DNA from: Hirsutella rhossiliensis | Taxonomy: Eukaryota; Ascomycota; Sordariomycetes; Hypocreales; Ophiocordycipitaceae | Reading direction: 5' to 3' | DNA length: 64,000 nucleotides | Assembly (NCBI RefSeq): GCF_020360975.1 | Contig: NW_025408672.1 | Coordinates: 1,054,001 to 1,118,000, forward strand | In this document: in pieces, positions 25,901 through 39,095 of the stretch | How the letters are laid out: every line of letters begins with the position of its first letter | How positions within the stretch are numbered: the stretch's first letter is position 1 | Program-made: the position numbers and the translations under genes | Notes under the pieces: generated by a model | Seen by the model: only the letters and a program-made list of their open reading frames with translations | What the model was told of the DNA's origin: nothing | Databases searched by the model: none

Positions 25901-28900
25901 TTATATAAAGTATATTAACTCGCTCTTTAATAGTTTAAAAGTAACCGCGAACTTAGTCGCTTACTCCGCGTAAACCTTCTAAGCCTCCTTTAAGTATACT
26001 ACTATAGTAGCCTTTTTAAGTTTAATATTAACTATATTTATATTATTAATAAAGCTAATAGTATAAATACTATATATTATACTAAGCCTTTTATATAAAG
26101 GGGTTATATAATATAGAAATAAGATTAAGGATAAGGGGGAGCCTTAAGAGACTCCTATTAATACTTAAGTTAGCTCTAAGGTCCTCTTATTAAAGTAAAG
26201 GGTCGATCTTCTATTACTTATAAAGCTTTATATTAAGCTTATAAGCTATCTAAGGTATTCTTAAAGCTCTAGTTCCTTTATAAGCTTATTATAGTTAACT
26301 ATATTAAATACACCCTTAATATCTAGCTATAGGAACGATATAATGCCCCTTTAAGCTTAGGTTATATATATTAGTTTTATTACTAGTAAGATCGCTGCTT
26401 TTATAAAGCGCTCCCTCTTATTTTTTATTTATCTGTTTAATAAGATACTATTTACCTTTACTACTCCTATAATCCTTTAAGCTAGTATCTACTTAAGTAC
26501 TTTCCCTACTATAGGTAGGAGGGAAATTAGTTTCTATCCCCTTACTATATAGTAAGCTTCTAGCCTCTTACTTAACTTTTAGATTATTATTATATTTATG
26601 CTATAAAACCGCCTTAGAAAATATAAAAGTTAAGTATAAGTATTAAAGATCGTAGCTAGTTACTAGACTAAGGCTAGTTTATACTTCTTAATAAACCTTA
26701 AGGGGACGCCTTTTAAACCTACTACTTTCTAGCTTACTATCTTACTTAGCGCTACTATAATATTAGCTAGCTAGATTTATTAGTCGACTATAAGGGTTAC
26801 CTTAGCTATAAGCTAAGGTAGCCCTTAGGTTATACCGGCCTTTAATAAAAAGAACTTAGCGGCTAATATCTAGGCCTTCTTTTTAAAAGTTTCTATTAGT
26901 TAGTCCTTACCCTCCTTAACTAATAGTAGGATATAGGTTAGTTTTAATAGTAGCTTACTATAAAGTCTAGCTTACCTTTTTATATTTTAAAGCTTAGTAT
27001 TATCGGCGCTAAATTCTTTTAGGAACTTACGTTAGTAGGCCTTCCTTACCTTATAGACGGTCTACCTCTAAGCCGCTATCGCCTTATATAGGTCTTCTTA
27101 GTTCGCCTTACTCCTTTCCTACCTATACTTCCTCCTTACCCTCTTAGCCTCCCTTATTACCCTTCCTACCTTTAAGGTAAACTATACGTTACCCTTAAGT
27201 AATACTCGCCCTTAGCGCGGAACTATAGCTATTACGATTTATACTAAAGTAATAAAGATATAGTTTAAGTCTTAGTTAATATCCTTTAGTATTTAAAGTA
27301 TTAGCTAGTATAGTCCTAGCTAAGATATAGTCTTAGCTTTAACTAGCTTAGCTTTTACTTCTTTTTACCTTAGGGCTAGTTTAGGCGCCTAAGCTTAAGT
27401 ATCGACTTATAGTATAATAGTTTAATGGATATAGTCTAACTTAATTAAGTCTAGGTTAGGCTTAGTATACTATATCTTAGTCTTTAGCGTTACTTAAGCT
27501 AGGTCGATAATACTATCCTTTTAGCTATAGAAAAATCTTATATACTTCCTTTTTAAGGTAGTAAGTTTAAGTTATAGTTTTATCGCCTCCTATATAAATT
27601 ATATTATACTATCTAAGGTTTTATTATATCTATCTTAAAGCGGGTAATAGATATTAAAGTCCCTTACTATTACTATAAAGTACTTTAATTTAATTACGCT
27701 TAGGTCCTATAATACTCTAGCCTTCGCGGCCCTTAGTAGTAAGTAAATTATTTATAGTTTAGTACTATCCCTAAAAATTACCTCGCTTTAGTCTAGTCTA
27801 AACTAAGGCGACTAAGTCCCTAGCCCGAGCCTTTTATATATATATAGCGCGTACCTCCCCTCTCTATAAACTAAGCTATAAGGCGCTACTTTAAGGGGCG
27901 GGGCCCCGCCTCTTAGTATAGCTTTTACTTCTTATAGTACTATTAGGTTAAAGCTAGCTTAGTAGTAAAGCGCTAGCTAAGCTAGCTTATATCTCTTTTA
28001 TATATTCTAGAATAGTACTTTTAGTTATATATAAGTAAGGTTAAGGTAAAAGGGGTCGTTTATATAAGGAGGGAGGCGCTTTATTTCTTAGCGCTTCTTT
28101 ATCTACTATACTTACGAATATTATTTATACTTAGTTTAGCCTCCCTAGCCCTACTAGCCGGCGGGTATCTTAAGCTTAACCTCTTATCTTAGCGCGGTCT
28201 ACTTAGTCCCCGCTTTTAAACCGCGGTCGAATTAGAAACGCCTTAGGTTTCGATAGTAGGTAGTACCTATTACTTAGTATAAGTCTAGGTATTCGCGAAC
28301 CGTTAAGGTTATTATAAGTAGTTTTCCCTTACTTTTTCCTAGGCTTTATTTACTATAGGATAAGTTTAGGTCTATAATAAGTAGTCCCCTTAGTATAAGA
28401 TATAGTTATAAGGGATTTCGCCCTTCTTTGCCTTATATTTATCTTTACCTTTATTATATATTATACTTTTATATCGGCTATAAAGTTATATTAATATATA
28501 CTACCTAGCGATATAGCTATACCTATAGTAATTATAGTACCTTTATAGTTAAACCGACTTATTATAAGGTTTATATTAAAAGATTTATACTTTAAGGACT
28601 AAGCTTAGGTTATAAAGCTTATTAGCTTCCTTTAAGCTACCGACCTTAATTAGTATAGTTATTACTATCGATATCTTAGATTAAGGGTATAGCGCCTAAG
28701 CCTAAAAGACCTTAACTTTATTCGCCTTTATAAGCTTATAAAGTAATTACTCTTTATTTACTATTACTACCTTTAAAGGGATATTATAGCCTCTAGTCTA
28801 AATATAGCCTTAACCTAGCCTTAGTCCCTTTAGTAGGCTCTTATAAAGGTATTAAATATAACCGCGATATCTTTACTTTAAAGGCGCCTCGCTACTATAG

Positions 28901-29599
28901 CGCTTATAGCTTTTAGGGCTATATTTACCGCCTTTACTATATCCTTTAGTTCGCGGCTTAGGATTTCGGGCGGTGCCTTAGTAAGGACTATAATAATCTC
29001 GCGTTTATAGCGTAGTAGGACTTATTTTACCGCGGCTTTATATTAGGTTAGTCCCTTAGTCTCGGCTATAACTATAGCCTAGGTTTGCTTTAGGCCCCCT
29101 AGGCCTAAAGTAATACTTAAGCGGAGTTCTTCTTTAACTACCTCCTTAATTACTTTTTAAATTATTATCTTAAAGCTCTTATCTATATAAAGCACCGCTA
29201 ATAATATACTACTAGCGCGGCTCTTTACCTTAAAGAGCTATTTAACTATTACCTATACCCTATTAAACTATACGATTAAGATAAAGCCCGCGAGTTTATT
29301 ATATACTACTTTTTCTATAGGGTCGCTTAGTACCTATATAAGTATCGTATCGCTACTTTAGGTTTATTAACTCGCCCTATTAAGGTATATAAATTTAGGT
29401 AGCGTCTCTTTACGCTATACGCTCTAGTTAAGCCTAGTATATTAAGGGCCGCTACTACGTCTACCTACCCTTTAGCCTTAGCGTAGTATCGTTACTAAGG
29501 GTAATTAATACTACTAAATTAATTCTTAGTATTAGTTAGTATTTTAGTCGCGATATATACTTACTATAAGCGTATATTAGTTTTATAAGAAGCTTTTTA
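22905..29599 (-). mobile_element. LINE family 1, copy 2 (lacks 3' end)
   Basis: Matches 7766-14575 almost throughout: ORF1 near 28200-29470, ORF2 near 24700-28100, and the antisense plus-strand ORF near 23080-24490. About 85 bp present in copy 1 near 8515-8600 are missing near 23646. The last roughly 560 bases of the 3' end, including the tail, are absent. In their place, on the left, is the truncated SINE head. The 5' end at about 29599 abuts the SINE target copy starting at 29600. The two copies differ mainly at RIP sites. Confidence 0.85.
23080..24490 (+). pseudogene. Antisense ORF relic in LINE copy 2
   Basis: The counterpart of 7900-9420. The Lys/Gly-rich tract is at about 23855-23890 (GKGKDKGKA). 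It carries an 85-bp internal deletion and more stops than copy 1. Its presence in both copies shows that the ORF belongs to the mobile unit. Confidence 0.4.
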
Positions 29600-29612
29600 A
29601 GAGTTCGATATT

Positions 29613-30384
29613 AATTAATTAAGATTATACTAGTAACCTATCTAGAGGTATCTAGAACTTCGACGTTAAATAGGAGGGAAAATCTAAAGTGCCTAGAGGA
29701 AAACCCTCCCCTCTTTTATAGCTAGTCCGCCCTTATACCAGGTCGCGGTTATAATATATAGGAATCTTACGCCGGCTATCTTAGGTATCATTATAGTTAG
29801 TCGGAATCGTATTAGTCCTACTATAAAGTAACCTTAGAAAGTAACTCCTTTATATACGCGGGGTATATAGCGTTAATCGGTAGTACGAGCGTTTTTAGTT
29901 AATAGTTAATAGTTAATTATATAATTATCTCCGACCTTATCCTATAACGATATCTTCTTAGGCTCTACCTTATTTTTTTCCGCCGTAAGGCTTAGCGGGC
30001 TAATTTTTATTAATGCCGGCCTTTAGCTAGGCCGGTAGTTAGGTTATCGCACCGGCTTTACGCTATACTTATCGAGTTACTAGTATCGGCCCTAGGTTTT
30101 TATTTTCCCGGTCGGGGGGCCCGGACTAGGGTTAGGGGGAGGTCCTAACGAATTCGTCGCTAGGTCTAGGTAGGCGAGGTCCGGGCCGGCCTACTTATAG
30201 CGGGGCTAGACTGCTAGTATATTTATAAGCGCTTCTAGAAGCGCTAATTAGCTAATTAATAAGTAGGTTAGCGTAGTCTACTAGTCTAACTAAAAATTAA
30301 TCGTGCCCCCGGCTAGATTTAAACCGACTCTAGCGTTATAGTAAGTAGGCTTCCTAGGTATATAACTACTATACTATAAGGGTA
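29613..30384 (-). mobile_element. SINE with tRNA head and LINE-derived 3' end (772 bp)
   Basis: Flanked by the 13-bp direct repeat AGAGTTCGATATT at 29600-29612 and 30385-30397. On the minus strand it starts with an 80-nt tRNA-like head (30304-30383; acceptor 3' side CGGGGGC, T-arm GTCGG-TTTAAAT-CTAGC), continues through a 300-500-bp body, and ends with the roughly 170 bp shared with the LINE 3' end. It has no coding capacity. Length, head, tail and target copy all fit a SINE moved by the family 1 LINE. It is inserted in Gypsy RT sequence. Confidence 0.75.
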
Positions 30385-30397
30385 AGAGTTCGATATT

Positions 30398-31886
30398 AAA
30401 TAAGACTTTATTAAGGTTAATAAGGTATTTAAAGATAAATCTCCTTACTCTTAGCGCTACCTCTTTATTATTATACGTTATATTAAGCCCTTTAACGCTT
30501 ATATTATCGAGGAAATTCTAATAGATATTTAATATAAGGTCTTATAAGACTCTTATATTATCCTTATAAATTAGCTAACTAAGTTTATAGCCTTTTAAAG
30601 GAGTATATATATATATAAAAGGCTAATAAGTATTACGAATATCGTTAAGTTATAGCTTTTAATATTAAGAGAGATTTAATTATAGCCTAAAAAAAGGTCT
30701 AGGAGGGAAAGGATCTTATATATTAAGAACTAGTTACTAAACTTATTTATATTTAGCGGTAGGTTTATATCTCTTATTATAATAGTATTTATATATATAG
30801 TAGAATTAATTAAGCGTAGCCCTCTATCTTTCTTTACTATAAGGAAAAAGGGGATCTTATAAGGGCTATACTTTTCTTTAAAGACTCTTATTTTTAGTTT
30901 AATTTTAAGGATATCGATACCTTTTTACTTTATCGCTTTTAAGATTAAAACTAAAGCTACTTACTATGCCTTTTATTCTATTATCTTAATAACTTATAAG
31001 GGGGCTATAGCTAGGTCGACTTTACCTTTTTTATAAAGAAATTAAAGCTACTTACTATACCTTCTATTCTATTATCCTAATAACTTATAAGGGGGCTATA
31101 GCTAAGTCGACTTTACCTTTTTCTATAAAGTCCTAATATAATACTACTTTCCTATTAAATTGAATACTATTAAACATCTAGATCTATACCTTTATAAGAA
31201 AGCCCTTAAATTATTTGTAAATTACTTTAAGTCTCTCTTATATTAGCCGCTTTCCTTTCTATATACTTAAGAATTTTCCTATTAAGTATTCTAGGTAGGG
31301 TCTAGGCTATATCTTATCTTTAACGGTATTTTATTTAGTCTTCTTTTAGTTAAGGTCCCCTTTTAATATTAAGACGTTTAATAGAGTATTATTAATAAGG
31401 TTAATCTTTTTTACTTTTCTTTTAAAGAGAGTATTAACTCTTAGATTATATAATCTAATAGGTTATTTCCTCCCTATCTTAACTTTAACCTTCTAGATCT
31501 TTCTAAACTTCTTTCTAGCTTTAATAATGTTTTTCTTAAATTCTCTTATAGCCTCTATAACTATAACTTTAATAATCTCTTTTATTATTTTAGATTTAAT
31601 AGCTAGAATCGCTTTATCTCCTTTATCTATAATTAATTACTATTATACTAGTACTATTTAGGGCTTATTTATACTAGCGTAGGCTAAGCTAAGGACTTAG
31701 TTAGCGCCCCTTTTATAACTAAGGATCTTACCTCTTAGTAAGAAATTCTTAGCTATTAAGGTATCTAAAAAGGGGTTTCTTTATAATTATTAAGTAGCTT
31801 TTAAGTTATCTTCTTTAACTTTTATTACTAAAGCCTAAAATAAATTTCTTAGGAGCTAGGTGGCTATTTCTTATATAGTCTCCTTA
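30398..31886 (-). pseudogene. Gypsy reverse transcriptase relic
   Basis: The minus-strand read-through, from about 30890 down to 30398, gives PFFLIVKKDRGLRLI, then RDINLPLNI, then SLLDLFLGYN followed by SLNIKS and FVILI, and finally LLTLIKSYLFNIE at the break. This follows the fungal Ty3/Gypsy RT order (VKK..G.LR, LP..D.F, SL.D..SGYDQ..L...S, .AF.TP.G, E.L..L..VLFD.E). The element is cut on the left by the SINE. On the right it continues past Copia copy 2 to 36785. Gag and protease should lie in 31100-41000 but were not resolved. Confidence 0.6.
30953..31130. repeat. Tandem duplication, 91-bp unit x 2
   Basis: Two head-to-tail units, 30953-31043 and 31044-31130, differ by a few C/T changes and a short indel. 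They lie in the Gypsy relic upstream of RT. Divergence by RIP-type changes suggests the duplication came before or during RIP. Confidence 0.85.
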
Positions 31887-32361
31887 TATGGCGAAGCGTA
31901 GCCTAATTCGCATTCTCGGAGATATCCCGTAGTATAAGGGACCTAAGAAGCTAAAAAACCGGTATTAAAAAAGGAGCTAAAAGGAGGTATAGAGAGGAGG
32001 GTAGGGGTAAAAGGGGAAGTAGAAGTAGCGATAGCTTCCTATAAAGGTAGCGAAAAATAAGACGGATATGCCGGCAACGGCTAGAAAGGGGGGGAAAAAC
32101 CAGCAAAAAGCTCGGTAGTTAAGAGGACATTAGTAGCTTCTTTAAGCAGGATCTTCTTTATTAATTAAGATACTAGACGGGTATAAAGAGGGGCGTTAGA
32201 TAGAGGAAAGAAGGATAATTAAGGCAATATAATAATTACTCCCCTACCGTAATTACTACCCCCGTAAGAATTAAATATCTCTGCCCTGCCTATCCGACCT
32301 CTTACTTTTAATTTTACCTTTATATATTTTATATATACTTCTTATATCTCTCTTCGCGAGA
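31887..32361 (+). repeat. Copia copy 2, 5' LTR
   Basis: 475 bp, followed by the same candidate primer-binding site as copy 1. Confidence 0.92.
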
Positions 32362-32499
32362 GTTATAAGCCCGGGAGGAATAGTATTCTTATACCTTCCG
32401 GCTACTATAAAAGGCACCTTTCTTATATCCCTCGTAGCTTCCTTTTACCCCTCTTACTAGAAAAGCCGATTTTTAACCGACTTTTCTACCCTTCCCCGT

Positions 32500-35400
32500 A
32501 ATAATATCGAAAAACGACTCCTCTACCGTCCCTATAGTCTATAAGACGATTCTTATAGAGCCCTAAGATTAGGATAAGTAGGTAAAGGAGCTACGGGCTT
32601 GTATAGATAGAACTATCTATAATTTAGTCTTCTCTAATAAGTAAGACCCTCTCAAGCCCCCTCGTTATCCTAGGGCAACGGAATTTATAGAAGGAGCTTC
32701 CCTCTTCTCCGAGCTAACCTCCGTATAATAGAGAGCTTTTTCTACTGCCTTAGGTAACTACGAGAGTTACCGTAAGGAATACCTTTACGAGATAAAGCTA
32801 CTAACTACTGCTCGTATAGTAATAACGGAATCCGTTAGTACCGTAAAGCTAATCTCTCTTTAAGAGGAAGAGACTCTTAGGCAGTAGCTTTTAAAGCTCG
32901 AGACCTCGATAGCTCCCTTAAGGGGATATATAACTAACCGTATTAGGAAGACCTATATAGCCTACCTAGGAGCCTTTTTTACTAGGAACCTACTAGCTTC
33001 TTCGTAGCTAGCTAAGTAGGAAGAGATCCTCGAGGAAGCTAACTAATACTTCCTAATAGAAGCTCTTTCCGGCTAGTAGCTATAGGATATATCTCTGCTT
33101 ATAAAGCCTATTAGTAACGGTTACTCGACTATCTTTTAAGAAGCTAGCCGGGAACTAGACGAAGAGGCTGCTAGAGTATAGTAGTAAGCAGTCTTATTCC
33201 TTCGTAGCTAGCACTCGACCTAGATAGCTCGACCTGCTGCCCCTATAGCTGCTGCAGCCCCTATTGCTGCGGCCCCCGCTGCTGCTACTACGGCTATTAC
33301 CCCTCCGGCTCCTCCTCCCTCGAGAGCCTTAACACCGTCTTTAACGGCTGCCCCGGTCCCGGCCCCGGCTTCGTATCTTGCTCCGGGCCCGGACCCGGCC
33401 CCGTTAGTCCGTCCGGCCCGACTAGTCCCCTAATAGACCTTTTAGTCCGTTAGTCGAAAAATTAGGGAACTAGTCGAAATCGAACCTCGTTAAAATTAGC
33501 AATAAGGTGTAAAGAGGGGGGGTTTTTAAGCAGACCTTCTAGATCGGGATAAGGATTCCTCGAAGAAATAGAAGACTAGAAGACGAAACGGCTGCCTAGC
33601 CTATAAATCCCTAGGCTATCGGTTATCGCAATACTAGTAGGTCTTCGAGGAAAACCGACCTAAAGGATTTAACCCTTTAAAGAGGCTATAAGAAATAGTA
33701 TAATAGTCTCTTAAGGGGGACCCCTCGTTATAGAAGAAGATAGACGAGATTCGGGTTACTAAGAAATAGTAACTAATAACGCCGCTGCCCTTATTCGAGC
33801 CGTAAATTCAAGGAAAAATCGTTAGTATAGTAAATCCGGCATTCGTCTTCCCTACGGATTAGTAAGACCACCCGTTAGGACCCTCCGACTATCCCCTACG
33901 AAAATTAGCTATCCTTAACTCCGGTACTTCCCTCGATATCTATAATATACTCTTACGATTCTAGTCTTTTAAGAAGTTACGGAGGGAATACCTTATTACT
34001 AGGGAATTAACCGTACGGATAGAGGGGTATAGAAGGGTGAATTTTACGATAAAATTACCTAACGGGACTATATAAATTCTTCGACGAAAAAAGGTAGCTT
34101 TTTGCCCTCGATTTTTAACGAGCCTAATTTCCTTCCGCCTTCTTTAAGAGGAAGGAATCTTCTAGGATACGACGTCTAAGCCTACGAGGCTAGTCTAAAA
34201 GAATTAGATAATTAGGCTTATTAAGGAGAAATTCGGTTAATTTATTCTCGAATTCCGACCTATTCTTAGGAAGGAATCTCTTAAGAAGTTAGCTTTCCCT
34301 ACTAGGAGGAATAGGTCTACTATAAAGGACCCTCTTCCGGCAGCCTAAGGAGACGGCATTCTTTAGCACGCACGACTTAGTTACCTAGGCCCCCTAGCTT
34401 TATATAAGCTAGGCTAATAATAGGGCGTACGAATAAGGGGCCTAAAGACCGTCGAATGCGAACACTATAGCTAAGGAAAGACTAAGAGACGAATTTCTAG
34501 ACGAACCCCTTTACGGCCGGACCAGCTATATAAGGAAATTTAGGTCGACTAGACCGATGTCTCTAGGGACTAGGAAAGCTTCGTTAGGGTAATGTTTTTT
34601 ATAGACGCTTTTTTAGGGATGGTTTTCCCCTATTTCTTACGGACCTACCTAAGTAAGTATAACTAGTCTACCCTCTAGGACTTCGTTAACTAGATAAAAT
34701 CCTACTTCGGCTACGAGGTAAAGAAGATACGGTCTAATAGAGAGCTATTTACAAAGGATATCTTAAATTAGCTTCGAAAAAGGGGTATTTTACCCCTCCC
34801 GTTAGCACCGAATACCTAGGCCTAGAACGGAGGGGTAGAAAGATTAGGGGGTGCTATAATAGAAAGGGCCCGTACGATAAGACTTACTATAAGGCTTCCC
34901 TATAACCTTTAGAGACTAGAAATCCCCCCTCGAGCGCTTTACGAAGAAGAGGGTCTTACTAGCCTACCTTCGTGCCTACGGCTAAACCGACGTCGAAGTA
35001 GTCGAGGATAACGCCGACTTCGAAGAAGATCTAGAAGCAGCTTTCTCTATTAGTCTTCCCGTCTTAACCCCTAAGGGGGTAGGAAAGGCACCTCTCTCGA
35101 AGGATTACCCGGCTGCCTTTTTATCCCTACTTCGAGAAGCAAAGGAAGGTATAGGGCCCGATATAAAAGAAGACTAACCTCTCCCCTATTTCGATCGAAG
35201 AGCTTTTACCTAATCTATCCTTTTAAGCTAGGGAGTAAGAGAAACACCTATACTAATAGAAGGTAAGCTCCCTGCTTTTTTTAGCTATTTCTACTAGACC
35301 GGATATCTCTTTTACGGTCTCCCGGCTAGCTAGGCATAACTAGAATCCTAGCCCTAGGCACTAAGAAGTAGTAGACTAAGCAATCCTTTATCTCTATTTA

Positions 35401-36010
35401 ACGAGATTATATAGTTTACGCCTAGGAGGGTAGGGAAGGAAACTAGCTACCGAAATCTTCTTTTATTCGAGCGATTCGTCCTTTATAGATAATTCCTTAG
35501 ATAGAAAGAGCTTATAGGGGTATATTATATCCCTTTTTAGAGGAACTATTGCTTAGAGAGCTTCGAAGTAAGCTACTATTACGACTTTAAGCACGGAGGC
35601 AGAGCTACTAGCTCTTTTAGAAGCGTTAAAAGAAGCGATTTTCCTTAGCTAGCTACTAATATCTCTACGACTATAAATTCCGACCCCGTTAGCTATAGAA
35701 TACAATAATATATAAACTATACGGATTCTTATAGAGGAAAATAGTAAGCTATCGACCTAGCTATAGTATATCGATATCTACTAGTATTAGTTACGCTAAG
35801 AAGTCTAAAGGGGACTTATTTCCGTTTATTAGGTTCAAATAGTAACGATAAAAGCCGGCGGTCTTACGAAGCCCCTACTAAAGCAGAAGCTAGCTATCTT
35901 TTTATAGTAAATTAGGCTAGAAGACGTTCGAGAGAAGCTATCCTTAGAAGCCCGCCTTAAGAGTCTATAAGAGGAGCTAATAGCACGTAGGAGGAAGGAG
36001 ACGTCTATAG
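32500..36010 (+). pseudogene. Copia copy 2 gag-pol remnant without RT core
   Basis: Collinear with copy 1 15250-20090 except for the deletions above. Motifs kept: the integrase HHCC region and the RNase H block with IEAELLAL-type sequence. Missing: the YKARLV and YIDD parts of RT. It carries many RIP stops. Confidence 0.8.
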
Positions 36011-36304
36011 CTAAAGAGAGGAACTAGGACTTATCCTAAAGGAGGGCCCCTAGCTTAATTAGGACTTATTCTTCTTAAAGGCCCCCCTTTTAGGGACTTA
36101 TCCTTAGAGAAGCCCCCCTTTCTTATAGGACTTAATTTCCTCCTTAGGCCCCTTTTTCCTAAAGTAGGTCTAAAAGAGCCCGGGGCTAAAACCCGGATTT
36201 CTTAAGTAAGGGATAAGTATAGACTAAGACCTCCTCTATACGCTTACCGGCCTAGGTATTTAGCTTTACCCTTTCTATAAGGGCAGGCTATAGCTAAGGG
36301 GGTG

Positions 36305-36779
36305 TATCGCGAAGCGTAGCCTAATTCGTATTCTTAGAGATATCCTATAGCACGAGGGACCTAGGAAGCTAAAAAACCGGTATTAAAGAAGGAGCTAAAA
36401 GGAGGTATAGAGAGGAGGGTAGGGGCAAGAAGGGAAGTAGAAGTAGCGATAGCTTCCTATAGAGGTAGCGAAAGATAAGACGGATATGCCGGCAACGGCT
36501 AGAAAGGAGGGGAAAAACTAGTAAAAAGCTCGGTAGTCGAGAGGATATTAGTAGCTTCTTTAAGCAGGATCTTCTTTATTAATTAAGATGCTAGACGGGT
36601 ATAAAGAGGGGCGTTAGATAGAGGAAAGAAGGATAATTAAGGCAATATAATAATTACTCCCTTACCGCAATTACTGCCCCTATAAGAATTAAATATCTCT
36701 GCCCTACCTATCCGACCCCTTACTTTTAATTTTACCTTTATATATTTTATATATACTTCTCGTATCTCTCTTTACGAGA
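36305..36779 (+). repeat. Copia copy 2, 3' LTR
   Basis: 475 bp, directly followed by the CCTTA target copy. Confidence 0.92.
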
Positions 36780-36784
36780 CCTTA

Positions 36785-39095
36785 AGCTTTAGTCTTTTAT
36801 ATATATCTTTATTAACTATTAAGGTTATAGTCTAAAAGGATTTTACTATATTAACCTTATTTAAAAGCTCCTATTTAATAGCTCCTACTACTAAGGTAAC
36901 TACTTAGATAGTACCGATTTAATATTTAACTTATATATCGCCGTTCCTTAAGGAATAATTAAATAATATATATATAGCTCTAGTAAATAGTATACCTAGG
37001 ATAAAAGGGACTAAGACTTTATTTAGCGTAATATAAAGATAGATTAATATCTAGGCTATACTTAAATAGAAAATAGTTTCTACCTCCTTAACTATATTTA
37101 TAAGGGACCTAGTATACGCTATCGTTATTACTCTTATTAATAGGATTTTAAGCCTATATATATTTATATATCCTTTAGTAATAAGGTTTCCTTTAAACTT
37201 AGTATCGATTAAAGCGCTTAGAACTTTAGCTTTCTAGCTACTAAGCTATACTTAAATATAAGGTAGGTCTTATTTATACTTAAGCGAGCGGAAGGGATAA
37301 GGACTATATTTATATATATTATAGGAATCGCTATAAGGTCTTTTAGAGTTATCTCTTAATATCTTATTAAGAGTACTACTTTTTATATAACGAATTTATC
37401 TTTCCTTAGTCTTATTACCTTTAAAGTTTACTAATTAAATAGTCCTTAGGCTAGTTATATTATACTAATTATATTAGTTATAAACTAAACTTCCTTTAAT
37501 ACTTATTAGACTTTAAGGTACTTATAATCCGATTCTTTATAAGTAAGGTAAGTAAGCTTAACTAGTTTAACTTAGTATTTTACGTCTTATTCTTTAACTT
37601 ATATTAAATCTACTATAAGATTTCTTTATAGATATTTAAGGAGGAGTAAACTACTTTTTATATTATCTTTAGCTACTTTTATAACTATTATTATAGCTTT
37701 AGAGGGTCTTATATTACTCTTTACTTTCTCTAAGGTTTAGAATTTAGTATTTTCTATACCTTAGGCTATATCTATATATCTTATACTAAGTCTCTTACTT
37801 AGTTAGGAAATAAAGTTAATTAAGTAATTTAAAAGGATCGGGATTCTTTTATATATAATTTCTCTAATAATTTTATTTATAAGTCTATAAAACTTCTTAT
37901 ATAGATCTACTCTATATCTATAGTATATAGGAATAATCTTTAAGCTAGTTTTTATTATTCTCGTTATCTTAATTTCCTCTATATCCTCTTTAACTCTTTA
38001 TCTTTTTCCCTTATAAGTATTAATCCCTATTATAGTTATATAGATTATCTAATTATATATATTGCTTTATTATGTATTATTTATAATTATAATAACTAAT
38101 ATCCTTCTTATTTCTTTTTTTATATCGCTTACTTTTAAATTCCTTAGCTTCTACTTATATAGGCTTTTATACCTTTAGACCTAGTTTAAGAAACTAGATT
38201 CTCTTTTACTAATAGCTTAATTTAAGTAAGATAGTATAACTATAGCTTTAACCTATTTTATAAGTAGTAATATAAAGGAGTCTAGCTATATATTTACTTA
38301 GTATATAATAAGCTATTAAATATATATACCTATTTAAGAGAACCTTTTAGTAAGTACTAAGGGAATTACGCTTTTATTATCTTTTCTTTTAAGGTAAAAA
38401 GTCCTATTTACTACTTTATATATTATAAATCCGATCTTATAGTCTTAAGAGTATACCTTATACTTTTTAAAGTAATATACTTTTTTACTATAATAAAAGT
38501 ATTTCTTAGGCTAGTTAAAAGTATTAACCTAAAACTATATATATTAATTAGATAAGTAGTAAAGTTTAATAGTATTTATACTACCTCTTTATTTATAACT
38601 TAAAGAGTAGCTTTTACTATTAATATGTTTTTATTCCTTATTAAGCTAGTTAAATATTTACTCTTACTAGTAAGTAAGGTTAATATTTATTTCTTTAAAT
38701 GCTTTTATTAAGTTTAAGGTCTCTTTTATAGGCTATCTAGGTTTCTTATTTATTTTCTTTAACTCTTTAAGAAGTTTTTATTTACCCTTATTAAATTTAA
38801 CTTCCTCTATTACTTTATTAGTTTCCTTAAAAAGCTAATCTTTCTTTAGGTTCTTAAGCTTTTAATTATAGACTTTAGATATTATATCTTACTACTTAAC
38901 GTCTTAGTAAGGTACTAAGTAGTTATTAATTATATAGATAATGCTTTTATATAAGAGTTTTAAAATAACTTTAAATATCTTCTTATTTCTTTTTATAATA
39001 TTAATAATAAGTTCCTTTAGTATTATATAGTAAATAAAGTATAACTAAACTATAGATTTTTCCTAGCTATTAAGTTATACCTTATACTCTAGGTA
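36785..39095. repeat. RIP-degraded host sequence, probably Gypsy-related
   Basis: The continuation of the pre-insertion sequence to the right of Copia copy 2. No second copy and no clear protein motif were found on either strand. It is probably the gag side of the minus-strand Gypsy element by position only. Confidence 0.3.

Larger units (their letters stand above)
31887..36779 (+). mobile_element. Copia copy 2, internally deleted (4.9 kb)
   Basis: Two 475-bp LTRs (31887-32361 and 36305-36779) with identical 5-bp target copies CCTTA (31882-31886 and 36780-36784). Compared with copy 1, the interior lacks several blocks. The largest joins copy 1 positions about 18348 and 19300 (at about 35208), removing the whole RT catalytic region. 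Smaller losses lie near 34910-35020. It keeps the integrase zinc finger (about 34360-34480) and RNase H (about 35460-35640). It is a non-autonomous derivative that presumably moved using proteins from full copies. Confidence 0.92.

Noticed and set aside
22699..30384. Inverted roughly 200-bp repeats as TIRs of one 7.7-kb element
   Set aside because: The repeats carry tRNA-like heads and one copy has its own 13-bp target duplication, so two SINE insertions in opposite orientation explain them better.
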